DNA of 45,084 nucleotides from Bacteroidota bacterium (lineage in GTDB: Bacteria > Bacteroidota > Bacteroidia > Cytophagales > Microscillaceae), in assembly GCA_004293265.1 (NCBI GenBank), contig RDXZ01000021.1, positions 1 to 45,084 of the forward strand, in the 5' to 3' direction. The translations under genes and the position numbers were made by a program. Positions within the stretch are counted from its first letter, which is position 1; each line of letters begins with the position of its first letter. Under the pieces are notes generated by a model. It was not told where the DNA came from, did no database searches, and saw only the letters and a program-made list of their open reading frames with translations. Below are positions 23,975 to 33,128 of the stretch, piece after piece.

Positions 23975-24067
23975 TTATTTGTAATTAAATTTTCCTAAAT
24001 TTTTTAATTCTAATTCTTCAAAACCTTTGAAATGCTTAATCTTAAAATTTTTAAAATGATTTTCCAT
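23975..24067 (-). pseudogene. N-terminal 30-residue stub of an AAA ATPase
   Basis: From the ATG at 24067 the frame reads MENHFKNFKIKHFKGFEELE then LKNLGKFNYK and stops. This closely resembles the opening of AAA_15/OLD-type ATPases (KNFRGFKELELKDLGKIN...), which would continue into a Walker A P-loop. The stop falls just where the P-loop should begin. The rest of the gene is missing, which marks a deletion in this repeat-scarred region. Confidence 0.55.
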
Positions 24068-24090
24068 TTTGTATTATTATTTATTGAATA

Positions 24091-24121
24091 AACTTCTTGC
24101 GAAAGTGTTTCGCAAGAAGTT
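24091..24121. terminator. Strong hairpin terminator after secDF
   Basis: AACTTCTTGCGAAA and its exact reverse complement flank the loop GTG: 14 bp perfect. It lies 30 nt past the secDF stop. T-rich tracts on both sides allow bidirectional use. Confidence 0.8.
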
Positions 24122-24150
24122 TTATTGATAAAAATATAAAAGACTGATTT

Positions 24151-27100
24151 TTATTCAGCAGCCAATTGTATTGCTTTTTTACGTTGTAAATACGTAGAAA
24201 TATCTAAAACAACAGGAGAAGCAATAAAAATTGATGAATATGTACCAATGATAATTCCTACTAATAACGCATAAGAAAAACCACTCAACACTTGCCCGCC
24301 AAAGAAAAATAAGACCGCAACCACAATCAAAGTAGTACCTGAGGTCATAATGGTACGGCTCAAAGTATCATTAATAGCTGAGTTTAATTTAGCACCAAAA
24401 TTACTCTCGCGTGTATCACCCGCAAACTCACGAATACGGTCAAAAACAACCACCGTATCGTTGATAGAATAACCAATAACGGTAAGCATTGCCGCGATAA
24501 ATACTTGATCTACTTCGTAAGAAAAACCCAATGCTCTGGCAATTGTCATACCTGCAAATACTATCAAAACATCATGAAGTAAAGCCAAAACTGCCGCTAA
24601 ACTATATTGCCAACGTTTGAAACGAAGCAAAATATAGAAGAAAATAGATACCAAAGACCAGAAAATTGTCCACAAAGATGATTTATAAATATCATCTGCG
24701 ATGGTCGCACCTACTTTTGAAAAACTTACGATTTTAGGTTTTGCATTTTCAAATTTTTTCAAAGAAGATAATACTTGTGATTCTACTTTTTTATCACCTG
24801 CATCGCTCTCGTCTTCTGTCAAATAACTTGTAGTGATTTTAAATTTGCTATCGCCGTTATAAGTTTTTACTTCAACACTTCCTAAGTTTTTAACTAATTC
24901 TGCACGAGTTTCGTTCAAAGAAACTACTTTTTCAAATTCTACTACATAAGAACGTCCTCCTTTAAAATCTACGCCTAAATTAAAACCGCCTTGTACTACC
25001 CATAAAATAGCACCAATAACAATCAATGCACCAGAGAAAATATAGGCTTTGACGCGTAAATTAACGAAATTTAACTTAGAACCTACAAAAGCATTATTAA
25101 GTATAAATGAATTAAAACTAATATTGTTACCACGTTTTTCAAAAAACTCAATAATTGCTCTTGTAATAAATACAGCCGTAAATACAGATGAAACAATACC
25201 AATCATCAAAGTCAAGGCAAAACCTTTGATACCACCCGTACCAAACGCATATAACATTACCCCAATCAAAAACGTAGTGATGTTGGCATCAATAATAGAA
25301 CTATATGCTTTTTCATAACCCAAATCTGTTGCTTCTTTCAATGTTTTTCCATTGCGTAATTCTTCTTTTACCCTCTCAAAAATCAATACGTTGGCATCAA
25401 CCGACATACCAATTGTCAAAACGATACCTGCTAAACCTGCTAAAGTTAAAACTGCGTGAAAGCCTGCCAATAATCCAATAATGAAAAATATATTAAATAA
25501 TAAAGCAAGATTTGCAATTACTCCACTTGTTTTGTAATATAAAATCATAAATAAAACAACCAAACTCAAACCTAATAACATCGAATTTAAGCCTTGTGTG
25601 ATAGATTCGCCTCCTAAACTTGCACCCAAAGTTGCCTCTTCCACGATGCGTGTAGGGGCAGGCAATTTACCCGCTTTCAAAACGTTTGCTAAGTCGTTTC
25701 CTTCTTCAATTGTAAAGTTTCCACTGATTTGAGAACTACCATTTGGAATTACGCCATTGACCATTGGAGCAGAATAAACATAATTATCTAACACAATTGC
25801 TATGCGTTTGTTCAGGTTTTGTTCGGTCATTCTTTTCCAAATTCTTGCGCCTGTGGTATTCATTTGCATACTTACCGCAATTTGTTTTTGGTCAAAATCT
25901 TTGTAAGCATTCGTAATTACACTACCATCAAGAGGTGCTTTTCCGCCTCTTCCTTTTTTGATAGTAAACAAACTAATTGTGTTTGCTTTTGCATCTGCTT
26001 TTACTGCCCATAATAATTTGAGATTAGAAGGGAACATATTTTTTACTACATCACGCGACAAAAGTTCGTTTACTCTTGCTGTGTCCGTTAATTTGACTGC
26101 AAAACCATCATAATTAGGCATCAAAAGTTGCATAATTGGTGATGCTTGGCTCAAAGAATCTTTTTTAGCGTCTTTTTTATCATTTTTAGCGGTTTTATCC
26201 TTAGTAGTATCTTTTTTACCTGTATCTTTTTTAGCCACTAAATTATCTCCTTCTTTTTTAGGCGTATCTTTTTTAGCGACTAAATCATCTTCAGATTTTT
26301 TAATAGTGTCTTTTTTACCACTTTCACCAATCAAATCATCTTTTGTATCTTTTTTGATTTCTTCTTTGGCATCTTTTTTAGTAGAATTTTTGGCATTTTC
26401 TTTTACCAAATATGAATTTAATTGTTCCAAAGAAGCCAAAAGTTCATTGCCTTCATATACTTCATAAAACTCCAATTTGGCAGTTCCAGATAATAATTTA
26501 CGCACCCTTTCAGGATTTTCAACGCCCGGTAATTCTACTAAAATACGTCCTGTTCCGGGTATTTTTTGGATAGTAGGGTTAGTTACGCCAAATTTATCAA
26601 TACGAGTACGAATAATATCAAAAGACCTATCAATAGCCCCTGATACTTCTTCTTTGATGACAGAAATAACTTGTGAATTAGAAGATTTTAGGTCAATTTT
26701 GCCTTTATTTGAAGAATTTGTAAACAAATTTGCTAACGAACCATTGGGGCTTATTTTTTCATAAGCAGTTGCAAATAAATTTACAAAATTATCATTGCTT
26801 GTTTTTTGTGCTACTTCGGCTTGTTTGATAGCCTCATTGAATTTAGCATCAGTAGTATTTCCTGCCAATGCTCTCAAAATTTCTACGGGAGAAACTTCGA
26901 GTGTTGCGTGCATACCGCCTTGCAAATCCAAGCCTAAAGCCAATTCATAATCTTTGATTTGTTTGTAAGTGTATTCTATTCCTAAAAAAGAAGAAACAGG
27001 TTTATTCCACAAAGAATCAATCATTTTTTGACGTTTTTTTGTATCTAAAACGCCTTGTTTGTTAGTAGATTTTGCTTTAATATCAGCTTGTATCACGCGA

Positions 27101-27180
27101 GCTCGGTACGTAAAAGATAAATAATAGGCACAAATCAACGAGATTATAAGTGCCAATGTAATGATTACACTACGATTCAT
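24151..27180 (-). CDS. secDF: Protein translocase subunit SecDF (fused)
   Basis: A 1009-residue fused SecD-SecF, the proton-driven subunit that pulls secreted proteins through SecYEG. The SecD part has an N-terminal helix, LGLDLQGGMHATLEV near 83, SFDIIRTRIDKFGVTNPTIQ near 190 and GMSVDANVLIFERVKEELRN near 600. The SecF part has FNLGVDFKGGRSYVVEF near 735 and IGYSINDTVVVFDRIREF near 905. Twelve membrane helices are expected. Residues about 258-340 are an unusual Lys/Asp-rich low-complexity insert with repeated DDLVAKKDT/KKDT units in the first periplasmic domain. The fusion is normal for Bacteroidota; the insert is not a standard feature. It is a single-gene unit with its own terminator. Confidence 0.96.
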   Translation of the reverse strand: MNRSVIITLALIISLICAYYLSFTYRARVIQADIKAKSTNKQGVLDTKKRQKMIDSLWNKPVSSFLGIEYTYKQIKDYELALGLDLQGGMHATLEVSPVEILRALAGNTTDAKFNEAIKQAEVAQKTSNDNFVNLFATAYEKISPNGSLANLFTNSSNKGKIDLKSSNSQVISVIKEEVSGAIDRSFDIIRTRIDKFGVTNPTIQKIPGTGRILVELPGVENPERVRKLLSGTAKLEFYEVYEGNELLASLEQLNSYLVKENAKNSTKKDAKEEIKKDTKDDLIGESGKKDTIKKSEDDLVAKKDTPKKEGDNLVAKKDTGKKDTTKDKTAKNDKKDAKKDSLSQASPIMQLLMPNYDGFAVKLTDTARVNELLSRDVVKNMFPSNLKLLWAVKADAKANTISLFTIKKGRGGKAPLDGSVITNAYKDFDQKQIAVSMQMNTTGARIWKRMTEQNLNKRIAIVLDNYVYSAPMVNGVIPNGSSQISGNFTIEEGNDLANVLKAGKLPAPTRIVEEATLGASLGGESITQGLNSMLLGLSLVVLFMILYYKTSGVIANLALLFNIFFIIGLLAGFHAVLTLAGLAGIVLTIGMSVDANVLIFERVKEELRNGKTLKEATDLGYEKAYSSIIDANITTFLIGVMLYAFGTGGIKGFALTLMIGIVSSVFTAVFITRAIIEFFEKRGNNISFNSFILNNAFVGSKLNFVNLRVKAYIFSGALIVIGAILWVVQGGFNLGVDFKGGRSYVVEFEKVVSLNETRAELVKNLGSVEVKTYNGDSKFKITTSYLTEDESDAGDKKVESQVLSSLKKFENAKPKIVSFSKVGATIADDIYKSSLWTIFWSLVSIFFYILLRFKRWQYSLAAVLALLHDVLIVFAGMTIARALGFSYEVDQVFIAAMLTVIGYSINDTVVVFDRIREFAGDTRESNFGAKLNSAINDTLSRTIMTSGTTLIVVAVLFFFGGQVLSGFSYALLVGIIIGTYSSIFIASPVVLDISTYLQRKKAIQLAAE

Positions 27181-27300
27181 ATATATTAGAAATTTAAAAT
27201 TTTAAGAGAATATTTTTTTATTTAATTACAAGATATATTTTTATCTATTTTTGAATTTGAATAGATGCAAAATATTTTTTTTGAAAGATAAAATAAAAAA

Positions 27301-27681
27301 TTAAGGAGCATTGGGGGCAATATGATGCTCAAAGAGTTGAACAAAATAGGGCAAAAGGGCAGAAGATGGTGAAAAAACCTTTCCTATGGTAATAATTTGA
27401 GGAAATTTGAATTGAAAAGAAGAAATAATTTGTAAAACAAAAGGTGAAATGTGCATCACAGGCATCACAGCCTCAAAACTCATTTCTTCTAAAATCACAA
27501 TTTGGTTATCTTTTTGTGATTTAGTATCTGTTTTTTTTTCTTTTTTTTGTGTTGAAGTTATTTTTTCTTTTCCTACAATATCAATATACATCGAAACAGA
27601 TAATTGTCCTACAATCAATGTTAAAAAAAACATTGCGTAGAAAAATATTGTTTTTGAATAAGTAGATTGATATTTTTTCAT
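27301..27681 (-). CDS. Hypothetical single-pass membrane protein
   Basis: A 126-residue protein with one N-terminal membrane helix (TIFFYAMFFLTLIVGQLSVS, about 10-30). A Lys/Asp-rich linker follows (KEKITSTQKKEKKTDTKSQK), then a hydrophobic, probably extracytoplasmic tail (EEMSFEAVMPVMHISPFVLQ ... YFVQLFEHH). It lies 120 nt from secDF on the same strand, upstream of it. No family is recognised. Codon use is like the neighbours. It may be a lineage-specific envelope protein. Confidence 0.6.
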   Translation of the reverse strand: MKKYQSTYSKTIFFYAMFFLTLIVGQLSVSMYIDIVGKEKITSTQKKEKKTDTKSQKDNQIVILEEMSFEAVMPVMHISPFVLQIISSFQFKFPQIITIGKVFSPSSALLPYFVQLFEHHIAPNAP

Positions 27682-28033
27682 TTCTTTTTATTTTGAACTG
27701 CAAAGAAAAGTATTTTTTTTGACAAATCAAAATTTTTTTTGTATAAATATTTTGGTTCTTCGAAAGTTATTGCAGGAATACGATTTTTGGATAGCAAAAA
27801 AACTTACCTAAGCTTAATTTGAGGCTTCTATTTGGCAGTTCCGTAATAACTTTCTAAGAACCAAATAAAAATTATCCCAAACTCACCTTAATATACGAAA
27901 ATTTGATACTACCGAAATTTTTGAGAAATTAGTTAGTAATCAGAAATTTCAATTTTTCTTTTTGTTTTGAGAATAATAGTAGAATTTTGCAATGTTAAAT
28001 TTTTCTCAATTTATTCACTTAAAAAAAAATACT
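27682..28033. other. Intergenic region with an inverted-repeat element
   Basis: This stretch between divergent genes has no coding sequence of note. Its main feature is the inverted-repeat element at 27751-27865. No full -7/-33 promoter was found for the small peptide gene that follows. Confidence 0.55.
27751..27865. repeat. 115-bp inverted-repeat element
   Basis: TTTGGTTCTT-CG-AAAGTTATTGC at the left pairs with the right end (GTAATAACTTTCTAAGAACCAAA) with about two mismatches. The arms enclose about 70 nt. The layout resembles the elements at 7631-7776 and 44625-44820, although the sequences differ. Confidence 0.55.
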
Positions 28034-28183
28034 ATGAAAAAGTCAATTGAACCCAAGTCATCACAAAAAAAAGTAGCTATCGAAACCAAAATCTTAAAAG
28101 AACACAGAAAATGGACTTGTGCCGCGTGTGATGGTAATTCACAAACAGGTTGTTTGAGTACTACAGGTGAATGTTATAGGTAA
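28034..28183 (+). CDS. 49-residue Cys/Ser/Thr-rich peptide, possible RiPP precursor
   Basis: The peptide has a Lys-rich, leader-like N-terminus (MKKSIEPKSSQKKVAIETKI) and a C-terminal segment WTCAACDGNSQTGCLSTTGE ending CYR. The four Cys and several Ser/Thr in the last 23 residues recall class I lanthipeptide-type precursors of Bacteroidota, or a small zinc-binding peptide. There is no Gly-Gly cleavage site, and no lanthionine synthetase, radical SAM enzyme or protease lies nearby. The C39 exporter at 39847 is 11 kb away. An upstream in-frame ATG at 27992 would add MLNFSQFIHLKKNT, which is less likely. Function uncertain. Confidence 0.5.
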   Translation: MKKSIEPKSSQKKVAIETKILKEHRKWTCAACDGNSQTGCLSTTGECYR

Positions 28184-28303
28184 AAGTATGGTTTTTTGTA
28201 TTTTAATCAGACTTAAAAAATATTTTCAAAAAAAAAGTAATTTTGTTTTTTTATTAGCAAAACTTTTTATATTATTGCATTCTATAATTAATATTTTACT
28301 TTG

Positions 28304-29014
28304 ATGAAAAAAATTCGTTATTGTCGTGTTCAGTTAGAAGACGAACTCAAATCTTATGAAATCAATGCGTTGCGTGGGGCGGTGGCTGATGCGGTGAGTA
28401 AGGCAATAGGCAGAGAAAATGAAGAAAGTATTTTGTTTCATAATCACGTTCCTGAAAAAAAATATAATCAAGGTTATCCATTGATTCAATATAAAAGAAT
28501 TAAAAATAAACCAACTATTATTTTTTTGGAGGCGGCGGTTGATGTGGCTCATCATTTTTTTGCGAATGCTCCCACTAATTTGAAAATTCATACGCATTTG
28601 ATTTCGACAGAAATTGCAGAATTAGTATTAAAACAACCTACTTTACAAGTTTGGGATTCGATGTTTACGTATAAAATATTGGATTATGCCGCCATTCGAG
28701 AAAAAAATAAAGTGCAATTTGATAGTCTTGATAATTTAAAAGATAAAATTATTTTTTTAGAAAAAATGTTAATTAGTCATATTGTGGCTTTTGCTTTGAA
28801 TATTGGTTGGGCAATTAACGAACAAAAAAGAGTGGAAGTAAGTATTTTAGATATTTTAAAACATAAAACTATTCCGTTTAAAGAGATTGATTGGGACGCT
28901 TTTGATTTGGTTTTTAAAACCAATGTAAGTTTGCCTAATTTTATTGGTTTGGGTAATCATGTGAGCGTGGGCTGGGGCGTTATCAAAAATATTCAGCCTG
29001 AAAATGAATGGTAA
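28304..29014 (+). CDS. cas6: Cas6-type crRNA-processing endonuclease (Cas6b-like)
   Basis: A 236-residue protein with the Cas6b-like opening: LRGAVADAVSKAIGRENEES, ILFHNH and QGYPLIQYKRIKNKPTIIF near 50-75. It has a Gly-rich C-terminal loop NFIGLGNHVSVGWGVI. It would cut CRISPR repeat RNA into mature crRNAs for the Cmr complex. The ATG at 28304 follows a weak -7-like box (TATTATTG, near 28271). It is the first gene of the locus, 28 nt before cmr1. No array lies in the window, so it must act on transcripts from elsewhere. Confidence 0.85.
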   Translation: MKKIRYCRVQLEDELKSYEINALRGAVADAVSKAIGRENEESILFHNHVPEKKYNQGYPLIQYKRIKNKPTIIFLEAAVDVAHHFFANAPTNLKIHTHLISTEIAELVLKQPTLQVWDSMFTYKILDYAAIREKNKVQFDSLDNLKDKIIFLEKMLISHIVAFALNIGWAINEQKRVEVSILDILKHKTIPFKEIDWDAFDLVFKTNVSLPNFIGLGNHVSVGWGVIKNIQPENEW

Positions 29015-29042
29015 TTTATAAACTAAAAAATAAAAAAATAAA

Positions 29043-30125
29043 ATGAAAACAATTACTTTTACTTGTGAAACAATCACACCGATGTTCCTTTCGGGAGCAG
29101 ACCAAAACATTCCTGAACTTCGTCCTCCGAGTATCAAAGGGGCATTAAGATTTTGGTGGCGGGCGATGAATGGGCATCTTGACTTGAAAGACAAAAAAGA
29201 CGAACAAGGTAATCTTATTAAAGGTTTAAAAACTCTTGAAAGTGAAATTTTTGGCGGGACAGAGCCTGCACAGAGGAGCAAGGTGATAGTGAGAGTTTCA
29301 CATAGTTCTTTAAATAAATCATCAAATAAATTGAATGGTGAAAAAGTCCATATTGAAAAATGGGTTTATGACAGAATTGTTGGTAAAGAAGTAAAAAGAG
29401 ATATTCCAATAGATTTACTTGAATATCTGTGTTATGGAACTTATGAATATGAAAGAGGCAAAGGAAATGTTTTTACAAGAGAATATTTTTTGCCTAATCA
29501 GCAGTTTGAGGTAAATTTTATATTTATAGATAATCAATATGTGCAGGAAGTTGTAAATGCCTTTTGTTTAATTGCTAATTTTGGTGGTTTAGGTTCAAGA
29601 AGCAGAAATGGTTTTGGTAATTTCAAAGTAGTCAGTTCCGATATTGATTTACCAACGCAAGAAGACTTATTAAAAAAACTAAAAAAAGGTAATAAGGCAT
29701 CATTTACTGCTTTTTCAAATGATATACGGATTTTTAAAACTACCTTATCTTTTCCTATTGTTAATGATAAGGGTATCAAACAAAATGATGTTTGGAAAAA
29801 AGCATTATCTAAGTTAGCAAGTGCTTATCGTGTTTCTCGTAGTTCATTAGAAACCAAGCACACATACAATAAAAGAATTTATATTGCCTCACCTCTCATT
29901 GCTGATAATGAAACTCATTCCTTTTTGGATAGACACTCTAAATCATTTTTTCTAAGCATCATTGAGGAAAATGGACAATACAACGGAGTAATTCTGTATT
30001 TACCTTATTTGTATTTAGAGGGTAATACCAATTATAACAAAAAACGTAGAGAGAATTATGATGAATTTAACACAAAATTTTGTGAATTATTATTACAAAA
30101 CCAACTAACCGAAATAACCATATGA
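29043..30125 (+). CDS. cmr1: Type III-B RAMP protein Cmr1
   Basis: A 360-residue RAMP protein. It opens with TFTCETITPMFLSGADQNIP and ELRPPSIKGALRFWWRAMNG, the Cmr1 signature, then IFGGTEPAQRSKVIVRV. A central glycine loop LIANFGGLGSRSRNGFGNF lies near 185, and a second RAMP-type repeat follows. Cmr1 caps the complex near the crRNA 3' end and helps bind target RNA. The stop overlaps the cmr2 start by 4 nt (ATGA). Confidence 0.92.
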   Translation: MKTITFTCETITPMFLSGADQNIPELRPPSIKGALRFWWRAMNGHLDLKDKKDEQGNLIKGLKTLESEIFGGTEPAQRSKVIVRVSHSSLNKSSNKLNGEKVHIEKWVYDRIVGKEVKRDIPIDLLEYLCYGTYEYERGKGNVFTREYFLPNQQFEVNFIFIDNQYVQEVVNAFCLIANFGGLGSRSRNGFGNFKVVSSDIDLPTQEDLLKKLKKGNKASFTAFSNDIRIFKTTLSFPIVNDKGIKQNDVWKKALSKLASAYRVSRSSLETKHTYNKRIYIASPLIADNETHSFLDRHSKSFFLSIIEENGQYNGVILYLPYLYLEGNTNYNKKRRENYDEFNTKFCELLLQNQLTEITI

Positions 30126-31972
30126 CACACTTATTCCTATTCACCATTTCCCCTGTGCAGAGTTTTATTGCACAAGCACGTAAGACGCAAGATTTGTGGG
30201 CGGGGAGTCGTATGCTTTCTGATTTGGTAAAGAAAGTATTTGCTAAAATAGTAACCGAAAAAGGCAAAGTAATATTTCCTTTTTCTGATGCAGGTGATTC
30301 TTTGCCTAATCGAATTTTGGCTTCTTTTAATTTTACAAAAACAGACCAGGATCTCAAAAACTTAGGTAAAAAAATAGCCGATGAAGTGGCGATTGAAATT
30401 CACGAATTAACTAAAAAAGCAGAGTCCAAAATTGGTTCAACTGAATACGCCAAAATTAAAAACGATTTTGAAAAACAAGTCAAAGACTACTTTTCTACTT
30501 TTTGGGTATTTGTAGAAATTAAAAATAACAACTATGTAGAGGCTTATGACAAAGCAGACCGACTTTTAGGGGCTGTCAAAAACTCCCGCACTTTTACGCA
30601 AAACCCCGAACAAGGACGTAAATGCTCTTTGAGTGGTGAGCAAAATGCGTTGGTGTTTAGCAATACAAACGCTTTGAGTGATTTGAAAAAGAAATTTGTA
30701 AATGTATGTGCCTTAGTTGATGATGATAGTTTTGGAGATGGTGAAGGTTTATCAGCCATTTCCTATATCAAACGCATTTATCAAGGTTCGTCTGGTTTTC
30801 CTTCTACTGCAAAAGTGGCTTTAATGAAAGATTTATCAATTTTCAGTAATGATTGCCTTGATAAGTATAAAAATATTTTAGGTAAAAACTTTGATGAGCA
30901 ACTTTATTATGAAGAAAATCTAACAGCAAAATATTTTGAAAAACACAAGTTGTCACTTAAAAACTTAGATGACGCAAAAAAGCAACTTTCAAATTTGAGT
31001 TGGATTGCTAAACAGAGCAAAAGGTCTTTCACCAAATACTACGCAATCTTACTCTTTGATGCCGATAGTATGGGGGCTTGGCTTTCAGGAGAATATTTGA
31101 ACGATAGAGAAAATAAATTACAAGCCTTTCACACGCATATTTCAGGCTTACTTTCAAATTTTGCGGAATACGCTAAAAACTATGTTGATGGTAAATTGGC
31201 AGAAGAAGATAAAAAGAAAAACCCTGAACTTAAAACTGAATACCTTAAAATCAAAAAAGGTCGCACTGTGTATGCAGGTGGCGATGACTATTTGGGTTTT
31301 ATCAATTTGCATTACTTATTTGATGTAATGAAACACTTGCGAGAGCAGTTTAAAGCACAAGTAAGTGATAAATTAAAAGAAATGACAAAGCCAGATGGAA
31401 CTAAAACAACATTTGATATAAAACCTAATCCCAAAACAAATTCAGATGAAATGTCTTTTTCAGCAGGTATTTCTATTGCTCACTATAAAACGCCCCTTTC
31501 CGAAGTGCTGACTTGGGCAAGAAAAATGGAAAAAGAAGCAAAAGACACCGACAATAAAGATAGTTTTGGTATTGCTGTTTTAAAAAAATCAGGGGAGATA
31601 CATAAGGCAGTGTTGGCTTTTAAAGATGCAAAAGGCGAATATTTTTCAGATAATTTACAGAAAATACTTGATTATCTTTCTGATGAAAAGTATAGTGCAA
31701 ATTTTATCAATGTTTTGGAAAGGGAACTTTCTTTGTTTGATAAAAATTTTGAGTACCGTAAACGCATTATGAAATCAGAAGCAAAAAGGCTTGTGGAAAA
31801 TTCACGCAACAAGCAAAAAACACCTGATAAAACAGAAAATGAAAAATTGGTTGCTGTTCTCGATAAAATTTATGATGTTACTGATTTGCGTACCAATCAT
31901 AAGGATAATCATTTTCACACAACTTTAAGCATTTGCGATTTTATTAACCGAAAACTACAAGGCAATGACTAA
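30122..31972 (+). CDS. cmr2: Type III-B Cas10 (Cmr2), HD domain absent
   Basis: A 616-residue Cas10. It begins directly with FLFTISPVQSFIAQARKTQD LWAGS-type sequence, which in longer Cmr2 proteins comes after an N-terminal HD nuclease. No HD motif is found, so single-strand DNA cleavage is probably lost. The palm domain is intact: FDADSMGAWLSGEYL with Asp313 and Asp315, and the polymerase motif GGDD at 386-389, followed by SFSAGISIAHYKTPLSEV. It should therefore make cyclic oligoadenylates on target RNA binding. A single Cys in the KCSLSGEQNALVF stretch (Cys168) marks a degraded zinc site. It overlaps cmr3 by 8 nt. Confidence 0.93.
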   Translation: MTHLFLFTISPVQSFIAQARKTQDLWAGSRMLSDLVKKVFAKIVTEKGKVIFPFSDAGDSLPNRILASFNFTKTDQDLKNLGKKIADEVAIEIHELTKKAESKIGSTEYAKIKNDFEKQVKDYFSTFWVFVEIKNNNYVEAYDKADRLLGAVKNSRTFTQNPEQGRKCSLSGEQNALVFSNTNALSDLKKKFVNVCALVDDDSFGDGEGLSAISYIKRIYQGSSGFPSTAKVALMKDLSIFSNDCLDKYKNILGKNFDEQLYYEENLTAKYFEKHKLSLKNLDDAKKQLSNLSWIAKQSKRSFTKYYAILLFDADSMGAWLSGEYLNDRENKLQAFHTHISGLLSNFAEYAKNYVDGKLAEEDKKKNPELKTEYLKIKKGRTVYAGGDDYLGFINLHYLFDVMKHLREQFKAQVSDKLKEMTKPDGTKTTFDIKPNPKTNSDEMSFSAGISIAHYKTPLSEVLTWARKMEKEAKDTDNKDSFGIAVLKKSGEIHKAVLAFKDAKGEYFSDNLQKILDYLSDEKYSANFINVLERELSLFDKNFEYRKRIMKSEAKRLVENSRNKQKTPDKTENEKLVAVLDKIYDVTDLRTNHKDNHFHTTLSICDFINRKLQGND

Positions 31973-33116
31973 GAAAACAATACATATTGAGGCAATAGAT
32001 ACACTCTTTTTTAGAGATGGTAAGCCTTTTTCAATAGGTGAAGATGTGTGGGCTGATGGCATTTTTCCGCCTTTGCCTTCCGTAATTTATGGGGCTTTGC
32101 GTAGTGCTTTTATGTTTCAAAAAGGGCTTACGATTGAAGAATTAGAAGTACAAACCGAAAATTTTAAAATCACTAACATTTATTTGTTGATAGGAAATGA
32201 ACAATCTAAATTTTCGCCAGCATTTCCTTTTCCGTATGATATGATAAAACTAAAAACTCAAAACCCTACTTTTCTTGAAAGAGAAACTTATGGTAGCATT
32301 TCTTCTGATTATGCAATATTGCAAACAACATCAAAGGAAAAGGCAGAAGATGCACACGGAAAAAGTGTTTTGGAAAAACAATACTTTAATCGTTATCTTA
32401 ATGGAGATACGAAAAAACAAATTTCAAATACTTCTTTATCAAAATACCTCATTTCTGAGCCTAAAATAGGTATTGCAAGAAGTAATGATACTCGTACAAC
32501 TTCGGGAGATGCGGAAGGAAAAATGTATCGAGTAAATATGCAAAGGTTGGTAATGATTGACCAAGAAGAGTTTAAAAATGCACATTGTCTCAAAATAGGG
32601 ATTGAATATGAAGGACTTGAAAACTTAGACACAAAAGGTATTTTCCGTTTAGGTGGCGAAAATAAATCTATAAGTTACACAATAGTAGAGAACACAGAAA
32701 TTAGCATTAGTCTTGATAGTATTCATTCTAATATTATCAAAATCTATTTGGCTACTCCTGCTATTTTTGAAAATGGTTGGTGTCCCCAAGTTTTACTAAA
32801 AGATAATTTTGAAAATATACCTTTTAAACTTTTAACATACTCCATAGGCAAACCTATCTATGCGGGAGGCTTTGATATGAAAGCACAAAAACCAAAATAT
32901 ATGTTTAAGGCTGTACCTGCGGGAAGTGTTTATTATTTGCAAACCAATTCCGAAGAAGATGCCAAAGCCTTAGCACAAAAATTAAGCACTCAAAATCAAA
33001 TGGCAGACGCTTGGATAGAATGTAAAAGTATTACAAAAGAAATGAGTGAACAGGCACAAACTTTTGCAAGGCAAGGTTTTGGAAAAATTTATATAGGTGC
33101 AGACAAACAAAAATAA
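31965..33116 (+). CDS. cmr3: Type III-B RAMP protein Cmr3
   Basis: A 383-residue RAMP protein with the Cmr3 opening IDTLFFRDGKPFSIGEDVWA and FPPLPSVIYGALRSAF. The C-terminal YAGGFDMKAQKPKYMFKAVP and AGSVYYL are typical, as is QGFGKIYIG at the end. Cmr3 pairs with Cas10 and holds the crRNA 5' tag. Translation is probably coupled to cmr2 (8-nt overlap). The next gene starts 12 nt later. Confidence 0.92.
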   Translation: MTKKTIHIEAIDTLFFRDGKPFSIGEDVWADGIFPPLPSVIYGALRSAFMFQKGLTIEELEVQTENFKITNIYLLIGNEQSKFSPAFPFPYDMIKLKTQNPTFLERETYGSISSDYAILQTTSKEKAEDAHGKSVLEKQYFNRYLNGDTKKQISNTSLSKYLISEPKIGIARSNDTRTTSGDAEGKMYRVNMQRLVMIDQEEFKNAHCLKIGIEYEGLENLDTKGIFRLGGENKSISYTIVENTEISISLDSIHSNIIKIYLATPAIFENGWCPQVLLKDNFENIPFKLLTYSIGKPIYAGGFDMKAQKPKYMFKAVPAGSVYYLQTNSEEDAKALAQKLSTQNQMADAWIECKSITKEMSEQAQTFARQGFGKIYIGADKQK

Positions 33117-33128
33117 AACTTTAAAACT

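Noticed and set aside
28184-28303. Possible CRISPR array or leader next to cas6
   Set aside because: No regularly spaced repeats are seen here or anywhere in the window; the region is only AT-rich promoter sequence.
28856-29281. 141-codon minus-strand frame across the cas6-cmr1 junction
   Set aside because: It overlaps two well-identified genes and has no recognisable domain.
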